From positions 19,463,254 to 19,527,253 of the forward strand of contig JAQFVV010006197.1 in NCBI GenBank assembly GCA_028023455.1: 64,000 nucleotides of DNA, written 5' to 3'. The position numbers and the translations under genes are program-made. Below are positions 27,548-38,469 of the stretch, in pieces; positions within the stretch are counted from its first letter, which is position 1; the number at the start of each line of letters is the position of its first letter. The notes below the pieces were generated by a model. That model saw only the letters and a program-made list of their open reading frames with translations, was not told the DNA's origin and made no database searches. The stretch comes from Epiperipatus broadwayi (lineage: Eukaryota > Onychophora > Udeonychophora > Euonychophora > Peripatidae).

Positions 27548-28441
27548 AGTATGTCTGGGTCTTGTTTTATGCGGTAGATAGGTTCCACAGAAAACCCGCA
27601 TTAAAAAAAATTGCACAAAAATAGACTTAATTAACCTTGAAAAATGGGGGATAGGGTCTGTAATTTTCAGAATTTGCATAAAAGCAAAGCAACAAAGAAA
27701 AATTACTTTAAAATTCGCATTAAAAAAATAAGCAAATAAAGTATGACTAATAAACAATTTCAAATATTTGAAAAAAAATTAATACAAGACAAACTTTTTT
27801 ACTTTTTTTAACTACAATATTTAATGTGATGTGATGTATTGTAGCTTCTTCTTAAATGAAGTCAAGAATCTCTCAGCAATTATGCCCAGAGAAACCTGTT
27901 AGCAGACACTTTATTTTTATTCATGATGTGATGTACATCTAGCGCCACTTTCAGTCTTATGCTGTGTTAATGGTTTCTGTTTCTATATTCAAAAAAATGA
28001 GATTGAAATCAAAACAAAAAGATTATACATTATCATTAGAAAGATTATTTTCAGTTTATAAAATCTTTGTTTTTTTATTTTAAAAATCTAAAAGATTATT
28101 TATTTATGTTATATATAACAAAATATACGTTTTAAAAGTTTAATTTTTTTGAATATTTATTGCGATATTTTTATATGTAAGTATAAATCTATTAGGTTAT
28201 TTACATAGAAGCTAAAATTGTAAATACAGCTTCAGGCCATATTCACGTTAGCTGTTATTTAATATAACGTTATATTTTTGAAAAAAAAAAAGTATTTCAA
28301 GTGAAAATAAGTTATTAACAATTTAAATTTCTTGATATCTAATAAATATTGTGAAATATGAAAGATATTAAGAAGAAACATGAATCGCATAACTTCAAAA
28401 TCACATTAAAATAATCCACATAAAACGAGACCCAGGTGTAT
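27548..28441. mobile_element. region bounded by inverted repeats (candidate non-autonomous DNA transposon)
   Basis: The left end contains CTGGGTCTTGTTTTATGCGG and the reverse complement of the right end contains CTGGGTCTCGTTTTATGTGG, an 18/20 match about 890 bp apart. The sequence just inside the left end (GTAGATAGGTTCCACAGAAA, CCGCAT, TTGCAC, AATTCGCAT) has the style of pogo/Tigger-like or other TIR elements. No transposase can be read inside, and minus-strand open frames across both ends are accidental. Confidence 0.5.
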
Positions 28442-28449
28442 ATGGCGCA

Positions 28450-30320
28450 TTGTTTTCTTTAATAAATTATGTAGAAAATAAACACAGGAACAGAGTGAAT
28501 GATTCAAGTCAGAAGGTTTTATTATTATTAAAATGCATGAAATATACACCAAATTTGAACAAGTTAACTGAAAACATAATAGTTCAAAAGCCACGCTATT
28601 AAATTTGAATATTAACATTGTATCCTCATATTTAAATAAATGATTTTTTAAACTGATAAATTTTATAATGCAAATTTATTGCATTTACTAGAAATTTAGA
28701 AAGAAAAAAAAGTTCTAATTAAAAGTACAATTTACAGAAATTTTATTTTTATTTTTTTGTTTTACCCACAAAAATGTATGCAAAAGAGTTGTTCGAATCT
28801 TGTACATGCATACATAAAGTTATTAAATTTATAAATAATGAATGAAATTGATTTCAAGTTGGGGCTCCCTCAGTTTTAATTTTTCTATGTTTTTTTTGTC
28901 AAAATGTCTCTGATTCAAAACATGGCTAGTATTAAACTAAAACCAAAATATTTAAAAGATGGCAAAGACTTAAGTAAAAAATACCTAACTGCTCCAGACT
29001 TAAGTAAAAAAAAATACTTCAATCTATAAATAAAAGCAAATGAAATAATACACATGGTCTGGATATATATCATAGAAAAAATAAAAAACTCAAAAATCCT
29101 AAAAAGTGAGTATACTTTTAGCATGTCCAGATATACTATGTAATAGTAATCTTCTTAATATATTGGATTATATTTCTTTTATATGCTTCACCTTTTCTTT
29201 TCTAATAATTTTCATAATATGTATTCTTTTCCTTTTTTTAATTGTCTAGCTTCTATGCTTCATTGGATTTTCCATTTTTCTCTCTGTATTGCTTTTTATT
29301 TAATGTTTTATTGACTTGCATATAATGGTAACATAATAAAATTCAAGCTTAATGATCTTCAAATTGCAACTCAATTCTTCTACTTCTGGTGCGTGAACAT
29401 CACAAGACCTCCCAAGTAATAAACCATTTGGTTATTTACTTAATGTTTTATTCTTAATATCACATTGGAAAGCAAAAATTGTAAAATAATGTTGGTTACT
29501 GCTGTGTGCCAACAGTTATGCTTCATTTCAAATTTAAGAAAATAAATAATCACTTGTTAAAAAAAAATGTGCAGTAAAATAGAATGAAAACTACAATGCT
29601 TGGATATGCATTCTTAGATTTGAAGATGATACCTTATAAAGAAAACCAAATGATTTTTACAAATAGTGACGAATTGCATGATATGGTTAAATATGAATAT
29701 TTAGTTGTTCACTTCTCTATATAAAAAAACAAAATCTAAAGCTTCAAAAAGTCAAATTACTAGATCTGGGCTGTGCAGGAAGACCATGAACAAAGTACAG
29801 CTTGATTTGGCAAAGGCAGAAATTGGTCATTCAAGATCTTATAAATTGCCATGTTTGATGAACTGAAAGATTTTAGATCAAGAGAACATATTGATATTAT
29901 TCAATCTAAGACAACCACCACAACAAAATAATGTGGCTTTTAATATTGGAAAAAAAAGTAAATGATTGATTAATATCAACTCAACTTCAACGATATCCAT
30001 TCAACATTACTATAATACAATTCTATGGCACAAGAATTCAAGCACCAGAAGAATAAAGTACAAAGGTTTGTAATCGGATGCACACATAATTGGACAAAAC
30101 TTCCAAGTATGATATAATTTTTAATAGTTACTGGCTTGCATTTAAAATATTACATATTAAAAAAAAAACTCTGTTGATGAATATATTTTAAAAAATAAAA
30201 AATAAATAGCTAATTAAGCTTTTGTGAATTCAATGATCTTTTCAAATATCAATATATTTATTAAGAGCCAAATTGCTGACTATATATATATGTTAAATTA
30301 AATATTAAATCACCCAGCAT
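28450..30320. other. AT-rich stretch without recognised genes
   Basis: Nothing codes convincingly. 29,375-29,435 is the partner of the short repeat at 5.3 kb. 29,760-30,110 is a little richer in G and C, but no reading frame stays open and I cannot classify it. Confidence 0.45.
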
Positions 30321-30445
30321 GAATAAAAATCCAGCATCACCTTCTGTGAAATAAAGCATGGCCCTTATTCCCAGGAGGCTGTAAAGTCACCAACCAAGGC
30401 AGCGGTTGGTGGCCAAAGGCGGAGGGTGCTAAGAATCCCCTGATT

Positions 30446-31711
30446 GTGAACCCAGGCTGCCATTTGATGACGACTTTTTATTTATGTACTTACAACTGCA
30501 GATCACTTTCAAGTGAAGGAAGATTGCAAGAATTAGAAGAAGAATTGTCTTATATTAAATGGGACATTATTGGACTTTGTGAAGTTAGAAGAAAAGGTGA
30601 AGAAACAATTGATTTAAAAAGTGGACATATACTCTATTATAAAGACACACATATTGGAAATACAAGTGGAGTAGGATTCATTATAAATAAAAAGTGGAAG
30701 AACAATATTGTGGAGATTGATGGTTTATTGGACAGAGTTGCAAGATTAGTTATACAACTTAATAGTAGATACCAAATGCAGATAATTCAGGTTTATGCCC
30801 CAACAAGTTCTCATAGTGATGAAGTAGTAGAAGATTTTTATATGGATGTACAAAAGGCTTTTGATCAGAGTAAACAACCTTTTAAAATTGTTATGGGAGA
30901 CTTTAATGCTAGAATTGGTAGACAAATGAAAGATGAAATTGCTGTAGGTAATTTTGGTTATGGTAATAGAAATGAGAGAGGACATAGACTTGTGGAGTTT
31001 GCAGAAAAAGAAAAACTTTATATTATGAATTCATTTTTTGAGAAAAATGTTAAAAGGAAATGGACATGGAAGCATCCAAATGAAGGTAAAGCAGAATTGG
31101 ATTATATTTTGACTAACAGGAAATATATATTTCAAGATTGTAATGTTCTTAATAAATTTAACACAGGAAGTGATCATCGATTAGTAAGGTGTAAGTTACG
31201 TGTTAATGTAAAACTAGAGAGACAAAAATTATTGAGAAAAACAATATTTACAATTGATATTCCTAATCTTCAGAAACATTCTAATGAATTTAAATTAGAA
31301 CTTACAAATAGGTTTCAAGTGTTAGGAGATTTTGAACATGATTCAGATTTGAATGAAATTAATATGAAAATAACTGATACACTTTTAAAAACTGCAACAA
31401 AGATAGCTGGTAGAAAAAAGCAGCAATTGACTAATAAAATTTCTACTGAGACTAGAGAATTTATGAAGAAAAGAAGGAATATGAAGATATACAAAAATGA
31501 TGTATTAAAAAGAATTGAATATCTCGAATTTTGTAAAATGGTACGGAAAAGAGTTGAAAATGATATAAGAAAGTATAATTGTGAAATAGCAAGGAAAGCT
31601 GTAGAAGAAAATAAAAGTCTCAAGAATGTTAAACAACATTTTGGTATTGGTAGGAAATTTATATCTGCAATAAGAAAAAAAGATGGAATTATTACTAAAA
31701 AAGAGAGATGA
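30446..31711 (+). CDS. RTE polyprotein part 1: endonuclease domain and linker
   Basis: The 421-residue frame opens with an apurinic/apyrimidinic-type endonuclease, which nicks target DNA to prime reverse transcription in the nucleus. All the usual catalytic landmarks are present: N17 (TYNCRSL), E46 (LCEVRRK), Y117 (VYAPTS), D152 and N154 (GDFNARIG), D219 (LDYILTN) and S242-D243-H244 (GSDHRLV). Residues 250-410 form the basic linker toward the polymerase. Databases often name homologues craniofacial development protein 2-like. The start may be M1 or M8 (MTTFYLC); sequence before M1 is leader. The frame ends at a premature stop after TKKER because of a one-base A insertion in the A run at 31,697-31,702; removing one A joins it to the next frame at KRDDIMK. 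No sign of regulation is visible other than the leader. Confidence 0.9.
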   Translation: MNPGCHLMTTFYLCTYNCRSLSSEGRLQELEEELSYIKWDIIGLCEVRRKGEETIDLKSGHILYYKDTHIGNTSGVGFIINKKWKNNIVEIDGLLDRVARLVIQLNSRYQMQIIQVYAPTSSHSDEVVEDFYMDVQKAFDQSKQPFKIVMGDFNARIGRQMKDEIAVGNFGYGNRNERGHRLVEFAEKEKLYIMNSFFEKNVKRKWTWKHPNEGKAELDYILTNRKYIFQDCNVLNKFNTGSDHRLVRCKLRVNVKLERQKLLRKTIFTIDIPNLQKHSNEFKLELTNRFQVLGDFEHDSDLNEINMKITDTLLKTATKIAGRKKQQLTNKISTETREFMKKRRNMKIYKNDVLKRIEYLEFCKMVRKRVENDIRKYNCEIARKAVEENKSLKNVKQHFGIGRKFISAIRKKDGIITKKER

Positions 31712-32663
31712 CATCATGAAATTGGTAGAAGATTTTTATCAAGAATTATATAGTAATAAAGAACAAGTACCTCCTATATCTATTACATCTTCCGAATTGC
31801 CCAGAATTTTAAATGAAGAAGTGAGACATGCAATTAAATGTATGAAGAAAGGAAAGGCTCCAGGAAATGACGGAATTATAATTGAAATATTAAAAGAAGG
31901 ATGTGAAGAAATAGAAACAATTTTAGCAAAGTTATATACCAAATGTCTAAATGATAAAGATGTACCGGAAGATTGGAAGAATGCAGTAATAATATTAATA
32001 TTTAAAAAAGGTGATAAAGAAGATATTAGAAATTACAGACCTATCAGGTTTTTATCAGTTTTATATAAAATTTTTACCAAGATAATTACAACTCGTCTAC
32101 AGAGAACTCTGGATTTCCACCAACCAAGAGAACAATCTGGATTTAAAAGTGGTTTTAGTACAATAGATCATATCCAGGTATTGAGAGAAGTCATAGAAAG
32201 GACAAATGAATATGAGTTGTCATTATGTTTTGGATTTGTAGATTATGAAAAGGCATTCGATTCTATACACATTTCTTCAGTGATTAAAGCATTGGATCAT
32301 CAAGGTATAGATCCAGGATATTATCATATTTTAAAGAATATTTATAAAAATGCAACAGCAACAATTAGATTACATAATGATACTGGAAAAATCAACATTG
32401 AGAAAGGTGTAAGGCAAGGTGACTCCATATCTCCAAAACTTTTTACAGCAGTGCTGCAAGAAGTATTTTGTGAATTAAAATGGGAAACTAAAGGAGTGAA
32501 AGTAAATGGAGAGTATTTAAGTCATTTAGATTTTGCAGATGATGTAGTTGTTTTTGCAAGTAATGCTTCAGAGCTGCAGGAAATGTTGCAGGAGTTAGCA
32601 GATGAAAGTAGAAAAGTAGGACTAAAGATAAATGTTAAAAAGACTAAAGTAATGTTTAATTGA
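31683..32663 (+). CDS. RTE polyprotein part 2: reverse transcriptase
   Basis: This frame continues part 1 after the frameshift, so the ATG at 31,683 is not a true start; the homologous reading enters near 31,703. The non-LTR reverse transcriptase blocks appear in order: GKAPGNDGI, IFKKGDKEDIRNYRPI, EQSGFKSGFSTIDHI, FVDYEKAFDS (catalytic D187), GVRQGDSISPKLF, LDFADDVVVFA (catalytic D286 and D287, counting from the ATG) and GLKINVKKTKVMFN. The active site is FADD rather than the commoner YADD, a variant known in this clade. A TGA stop at 32,661-32,663 follows KVMFN; the same frame resumes directly after it. The enzyme would copy the element RNA at the nick made by the endonuclease. Apart from the stop and the upstream frameshift, it looks functional. 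Confidence 0.9.
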   Translation: MELLLKKRDDIMKLVEDFYQELYSNKEQVPPISITSSELPRILNEEVRHAIKCMKKGKAPGNDGIIIEILKEGCEEIETILAKLYTKCLNDKDVPEDWKNAVIILIFKKGDKEDIRNYRPIRFLSVLYKIFTKIITTRLQRTLDFHQPREQSGFKSGFSTIDHIQVLREVIERTNEYELSLCFGFVDYEKAFDSIHISSVIKALDHQGIDPGYYHILKNIYKNATATIRLHNDTGKINIEKGVRQGDSISPKLFTAVLQEVFCELKWETKGVKVNGEYLSHLDFADDVVVFASNASELQEMLQELADESRKVGLKINVKKTKVMFN

Positions 32664-32675
32664 TTTGCTCAAAAT

Positions 32676-33296
32676 ATGAAAATAAAGATTGATTATGAAG
32701 AATTAGAAGAAGTTAACAGTTACAAATACCTAGTTCAGATTATTAATACAGATGGAAACATAATGGAGGAAATTAATCATGGAATTAAACTTGGTTGGAG
32801 TGCTTTTGGTAGAAATAACTTGATACTAAAAGGAAATATGCCTATGTGTTTGAAAAGAATGGTTTTTAACAAATGTGTTTTACCAGTTCTTACTTATGGA
32901 TCTGAGACTTGGACACTTAATAGAAGAGCAATACAGAGACTTCAGATCACTCAAAGGAGTATGGAGAGATGTATGTTGGGAGTAACAAGAAGAGATCGAA
33001 AACGCAATGTATGGGTAAGACAACAAACAGGTGTTACTGACCTTATTGAAAAAATTAAAAGATTGAAATGGAGTTGGGCTGGACATATTGCTAGAAGAAA
33101 TGATAATAGATGGACAATTGAAATTTTAAACTGGATTCCAAGAGATTGTAAAAGACCCAGAAAGAGACCACATGTGAGATGGATGGATGAAATAAGAAAA
33201 TGTGCAGGGATGTTGTGGAAAAGAGAAGCTAAAGATCGGAGAAGATGGATTAAACTTGGAGAGACCTTCATCCTGCAGTGGATTGATAATGGTTGA
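32676..33296 (+). pseudogene. RTE polyprotein part 3: C-terminal domain
   Basis: This segment is in the same frame as part 2, separated only by the TGA and four further sense codons, so it is the tail of one protein and not a separate gene. It carries the usual RTE C-terminal blocks: VNSYKYLVQIINTDG, KCVLPVLTYGSETWTLNRR, QRSMERCMLGVTRRDR, LKWSWAGHIARRNDNRW and RPHVRWMDEIRK, ending in LQWIDNG. The YGSETW and AGHIAR words are diagnostic of this group. Its function is presumed template or target binding; no catalytic role is known. The stop codon at 33,294 overlaps the TGA repeat tail of the element. With both lesions ignored, the whole protein is roughly 950 residues, the expected length for the family. 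Confidence 0.88.
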
Positions 33297-33399
33297 TGAT
33301 GATGATGATGAGCTAAAACAGCACGAACTGGAATATATTTATTTCACAGAGGGCGGTGCTGGATTTTTTAACTGTATGGGATGATTTAATATTTGGATT

Positions 33400-35130
33400 T
33401 TTACTTCAGTTTCACTAGGATTATTTTCATATATTGTAATGGTCAGAATGAGATGACAACAGCAAAATCACCACTAAGGTAATTTATACCACCACAACTC
33501 ATTTCAATCCCACATAATAGTTCATTTTACTTAGCTCGGTGATCAAGGAGAGAGAGAGACTCTTAGAATTAGATTATAACTATATGACCTCCCTGTGGAA
33601 ACAAAACACCCAATGCAATATATATGTGAAAATACAAACACTTTATTAGTAATACATTACAAAAAAAGAAGAAGAAATAAACACCACTTAATTGTTGCTA
33701 GACTCAATGGAGATAGTGGGAATTACATTAATTAATGATTACATGAGTCAAGAGTTTTGATGTATAATACATATTGATGATCTTTGAGGCAAATATCTCT
33801 CAAGCAGGTATATGATAATAAATAAAGCAGGGTAAGTTTAATTACTTCTAGAAAATATTGTTAAAATAGATGATCGCATACTGGTTATAATCACGACCCA
33901 CCAATACCTAAATACCAGGTCTTAACATACATAAGGGAGGCAGCACAGGCAGTACTAGGTTGCTAAAGAAAGAAACAATTCCATAACAAGATAGACTGGA
34001 ATATGCTTGCCTTTGCAAAGCCCTACAAGTTTCAATGAAATAAATGGATAATGGTGGGAAGGAATGAACATCTTCCCCATAATCATCAATAAATTTCACC
34101 AACAGGCAGGAACAATCCACTGCCCAATTAGTGATATGAAACAGAGGAATACTCTCACATTTGTGTGAATCATATTCAAAAAAAGACCCAGCAAATTAAT
34201 TTTTTCCAAAGCAGGGAAGTGCATCTGCTGGAGGAACAACATACAATAAACATGAAGTTTGAGAACCCAGTAATACCAATTTATACAAAATAATTTAAAT
34301 ATATATATAAAATAAAATGTGAATGATCATGTCATAAGATTGCAATATGTGAATGTCTATTACATGAGGCTAAATCAGGGCCTATGCAGTTACTATATAT
34401 TAAAAAAAAAATTCTGCCGATAAAATTATCCCCTGCTTAATTAGAGATCTGCCCATAGGTCTTACATACATAAGGAATTATTGATATGATAGCCTCAATT
34501 ATAATCTATATATTAAATTGTATTAAAGTTTTATAGAATTAAAAATATCATATCTACCAGTACACATATTGAAAGTTATTTATAAACCAATTGTAATTGC
34601 ATTAATGGCTAAATGACTTCTTTGAAAGAACATATTTTAAATAGACAAGTTTAAAATCACAAACAGAATAAAAAACAAATTAGAATCAATGAAAGGAGGA
34701 ATTTACATGTCTTGATTTGACAGAATTAATAGACTTCTTTTAGATGACATCAAATATTTTAGTCACTGAATATATATATACTAAATTTACCTCCATCTGA
34801 TACTTAAATAATAAGTCTAGCATATTTAAGAAGGATCGAATATACTACAATATTCAATCTCTCCTTAAATATTAAATTAATTAAGCATGTATGGTTCAGT
34901 ATTATAGTACAATAAAGAAAACATATTTTAATAAGATAAGAATATTTGATATAATACTAAAGAAAACATATTTCAAAAGAATGATTAATAAATAAATTAT
35001 TTAAGCAAAGAAAGCAGAATATTAAAAAGGCTTTTATCATTTACTGGTAAAATGAAATTTATAAAGTTAAAATAAATCATTATTTTAACAGACCTTTGAA
35101 GGATTTTCATAGATAGTAAAACACTAAGCA
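33400..35130. other. gene-free stretch with unclassified GC-richer patches
   Basis: 33,530-33,660 and 33,890-34,260 have more balanced base composition. A word GGTCTTACATACATAAGG near 34,457 resembles GGTCTTAACATACATAAGG near 33,918, so these may be pieces of one repeat. No reading frame shows a recognised domain. Confidence 0.35.
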
Positions 35131-35139
35131 GAACTTCTC

Positions 35140-35390
35140 AGTATAGTTCATAGGTCTTCTGCAATAGTGTTCTGGGATATTGGCTGGCTGGTCACTCAGT
35201 GACATTATATACTGGAGGGCTTCCTTTTGATGGCAATGGCATGGTATGTCAGCAACTTGGATCATCAATTGTAGGCAGGGACTTTAATGGCATTGCATTC
35301 TATAAGTACTGTGAGGACTCCATACACTTCTCCAGAGAGGGCCAGGAAATTGACATACTCTACTCACTGGTCATAGCGTGATGTAATCTA
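35140..35390. repeat. unclassified GC-richer block
   Basis: About 250 bp of balanced composition (TGGCTGGCTGGTCACTCAGT through GGGCCAGGAAATTGACAT) within very AT-rich flanks. It contains a 60-residue open frame without a known motif. Its abrupt composition change suggests an inserted element or a relic exon; I cannot decide. Confidence 0.3.
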
Positions 35391-37199
35391 TAACAGCTTA
35401 GAAAAAACATTACAAGAACTAAAACTCTTTCGGTGCACCACTCTTTCTTCCCTGCTTCTATATATATATACCTCTCAAAAACAAAGGTATCGAGATGTTC
35501 TCCAAATTAATAAATTAATTTAAAAAACTTTAAAAAATTATTTTCTTTACGGTCTAAAAAAAATCGTACTGATCACAATCTTGATATAGTTGAATTTTAA
35601 AATTTTACTAATTGTAATTTTCTTAATTAAATTCTGAATACCTTTACTTTTATCTAATCTCTTATGATAAATACACATTTCTTGTCATTTTTCACCATAA
35701 TGACAATGACACTAAAATATAAATTCCAAAATTAGATTTTAATTCATATGATCTTTTGAACAACAGTTGATTTTAATTAATTTGTTAAATTTTCTTTGCT
35801 GATTTGAACCCCCCCCTCTTTTTTTCCTTACACATGCCTATTCATAATAAATTAAATTTCTTTTATACTTTATTTTTAAAAATGCCTTAGTATTATAACT
35901 TAATGGCAAAATATATACATGAAGCACATATATGTACACATGTATTTATATGACCGCTTCAATATATAGATATCATGGAATATTGTGATATGAGTTAAAA
36001 TATGATGCTGTGCATAAGATTAGATTATTATAAACAGATTTTTAAAAGCACTGGAATTCAGCCCAGGACATGACTTTCCATAATCTGACAATCTTCCAAT
36101 GTGTTAAAGTACAAAGGGATTAAAACAGATTGCTTCATCTCTTCCAAATAGATAGTAGTCACTTAGATAACTATTCATTATTAGACACTGATTCCATTTA
36201 TCTTCAATTACAATTATATAATCTTTAAGTTAGTTATTGGATATTAAATGACAGCAGCAACTATTTTCTAAACAACTGACATTTGTTCAGTGAAATATAA
36301 ATATTATTCTTACATTACTGATGAAATAAGCACTTCTTAAAGAATTAACTTATAAATATTTATTTTTATATATATCAGCTTTATAATAAAACTTTTCTAT
36401 CTACCAAGTTAAAATAGCTAACTACTCTAATGTAAAATTTTCTGCAATAAATTATTATTTTTAAACTCTTCCTAGATGATAAAAACTATTTTAGGCAAGA
36501 AAACGAAATACTATTTCACAATAAAAACTAAGAAAATACATATAAAACTATACTAAAATCCTTAATCAGTTTTTGATGTGAAAATAAAGATAAATATTTA
36601 CTTTCCTTGAATCCTAAATATTAATGACACTGAAAATTTTCACACAGAAAAATTAATGTGAATAAACTCAAAACACTCAACAAAACTATTCGCATATTTA
36701 CGTTTGGTGTGAACGCATATATATTATATATGCATTTTGGGGCAGTATGATCCTAAATGCATATATGTGAGCATGTATATATATATATTCTTTCATTCAA
36801 AAGAATAAATGAAACCAATCACAAATTACCCATTGAAATTGGGTTTGCAATTAATATTCAAATCTATTTCTCTAGTTTAAATGAGAGAGAAAAATAGATT
36901 GCGCGCTTAACAAAACAAACTATTTATTAAAAGATAAACCATTAGTCTCAGTATCTGTAGGTATATGGCATTTCTCTCAATATCAGCAGAGTTTTGCCAA
37001 TAACTTCCATTAATCCCATATATTGGAGCTTTATCCTCTAACTAAAAATAATCAGATACTATCCTATCAGAGACTCAATAGCTACAATATATTTAAATGT
37101 TAAGATACTATTACTCTTATAAACCTAAACAGAGATATTTAAACTCAGGATTTTTCAGTCTATTCATTCTATACTTTATCTCAAACAACCAAAAAGATA

Positions 37200-37560
37200 C
37201 ATGATCCCCAGTATATGCTTTTCATACAAAACCAGCTGTCATCAGTTGGGCCAGATCATAACCTCACACACATGTATACAATCAGTCCTCAGTTTATATT
37301 AAGATAGCAATTTCTCAAAATTTAATGACAGGCATCAATCTTCTGATCCTTTCAATTATTCAACCATCAATTTCATTGAAAAGCTGATGATGGAACCTTC
37401 AAAGCCTTTACTGGATTTGATATTATAATCATATCCACGTTGACATTACTTCAATCCAACCCCTCATATTACTGGATATTATTTATCCATATATATTAAT
37501 AAGAAAGGAAGGGCTGAACTTATACCAAGATGTAATTTATTTTCCAAGCAATATGTAACT
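37200..37560 (+). repeat. dispersed repeat, about 350 bp, copy 1
   Basis: Aligns in the same orientation with 52,558-52,905 from a GATCCCC word through CATCAGTTGGG, TTATATTAAGATAG, ATTCAACCATC, TTTCATTGAAAA, ATATTAATA and CAATATGT. It is non-coding on both strands. The two copies differ by many substitutions and small gaps, implying an old interspersed family, not a recent segmental duplication. Confidence 0.75.
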
Positions 37561-37691
37561 CTAAGGCAGCATGATATTTGCTTATATTGAATGTTTCCTA
37601 TATACAAATTGAAAAATCCTGAGTTCAAATGCTTCTATTTACATATATAGGAAACATTCAATATAAGCAAATGCCATAATTACTGCCTTAG
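37561..37691. repeat. long hairpin element with perfect 29-bp stem
   Basis: The arms 37,576-37,604 and 37,644-37,672 are exact inverted copies over 29 bp (core TTGCTTATATTGAATGTTTC). The similarity continues outward to CTAAGGCAG at 37,561 and CTGCCTTAG ending at 37,691, with gaps. The 39-base loop contains CTGAGTTCAAATGCTTC, similar to the B-box word of the SINE fragments at 25.8 and 49.4 kb. A fold-back MITE or an inverted duplication around a SINE scrap would both explain it. Confidence 0.75.
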
Positions 37692-38289
37692 AATTATCTA
37701 TAGACCTAAGATTATTTTCACACACATATAAATAAAAGCTTACATATGGAAGCATTTATGTAATCTTTGATATAAAATTATTCTAATTTTAATTTTGTTT
37801 AAAGGGGATAAATGTTTATGAAGATATTTCTCTGGACCTTTTGAAATCCTTTAGATGATGATCTAGGACTAGGAGTACAACAGCCTAGGTTTTGCAAAAA
37901 TAAACCATTGAATGCTTAAAGGTTTTCAAATGACTGTCTTATTCAGAGCATTGTTCAAATTGATAGTATTAAACTTGCTCTTTTTTAGGTATTGCAGAAA
38001 CATTCACATATACTATAATCATTGATTGTATTGTTTGCTTATTAATAATTTCAAGTTTAGTTGAGAAACTAAAATGAATGATTTGATAGTAGCTAACTAA
38101 ATTTATTATCTCTGAAAATGAATTGCTCAGTAAAGTTCAATATATCATCAAGGAATAAAGATGGAAAGGATTTGTACTCATTACCTGTTGATGAAGGATT
38201 TTATCCAATTTCTAAAACAATAATAAAAACGTTATATTATAAACCATGGGTTTCATTGGTCAATGTTTTATTTAAAAACTTTTTTAACT

Positions 38290-38370
38290 ACTTTAGGGGA
38301 CAAGCGGGACGAGGGGGCCCGGGGGGCAACGAAGGGCCCTCTGACCCTAAAGGGGGGGGGGGGGGGGACT
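38290..38370. repeat. GC-rich island with a run of sixteen G
   Basis: About 75 bp of very high G content (GGACGAGGGGGCCCGGGGGG) ending in a G run at 38,352-38,367. Open frames over it on both strands are low-complexity and not credible as genes. Multiple G tracts could form a G-quadruplex on the plus strand. Confidence 0.5.
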
Positions 38371-38469
38371 TGTAGGAAGATAAATAATGAAAAAAAAACA
38401 GGGCTAAAAAAATATGTGATGAAAATGTATACTTTAACTAGAAAATCTAAATAACGAAAGCTGCCAGAC

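Larger units (their letters stand above)
30356..33313 (+). mobile_element. RTE-clade non-LTR retrotransposon, nearly intact
   Basis: About 2.96 kb. It has a short GC-richer 5' leader (from GCATGGCCCTTATTCCC at 30,357) whose similarity to the start of the minus-strand copy at 60.9 kb marks the true 5' end, then an apurinic-type endonuclease, a reverse transcriptase and a C-terminal domain, and finally a short 3' end of TGA repeats (33,294-33,312) immediately at the stop codon. A single EN-RT protein, almost no 3' UTR and a simple-repeat tail are typical of the RTE clade. Only two lesions are evident: an extra A in the run at 31,697-31,702, and a TGA at 32,661-32,663. It is the youngest-looking element of the window. 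Confidence 0.9.
30323..33370. repeat. inverted repeat flanking the RTE element (candidate MITE split by it)
   Basis: The left arm, 30,323-30,355 (AAAATCCAGCATCACC, then TTCTGTGAAATAAA), is an inverted match of the right arm, 33,338-33,370 (TTTATTTCACAGAGGGCGG, then TGCTGGATTTT), over about 33 bp with few mismatches. The arms abut the RTE on the left and lie about 25 bp beyond its tail on the right. Both outer ends sit next to TA, as expected for a TA-targeting mariner-like MITE. The simplest reading is that the RTE inserted into a short TIR element near its left end. Confidence 0.6.

Noticed and set aside
30746-33271. Minus-strand open frames opposite the RTE
   Set aside because: They are shadows of the strong plus-strand coding frame and show no motifs.
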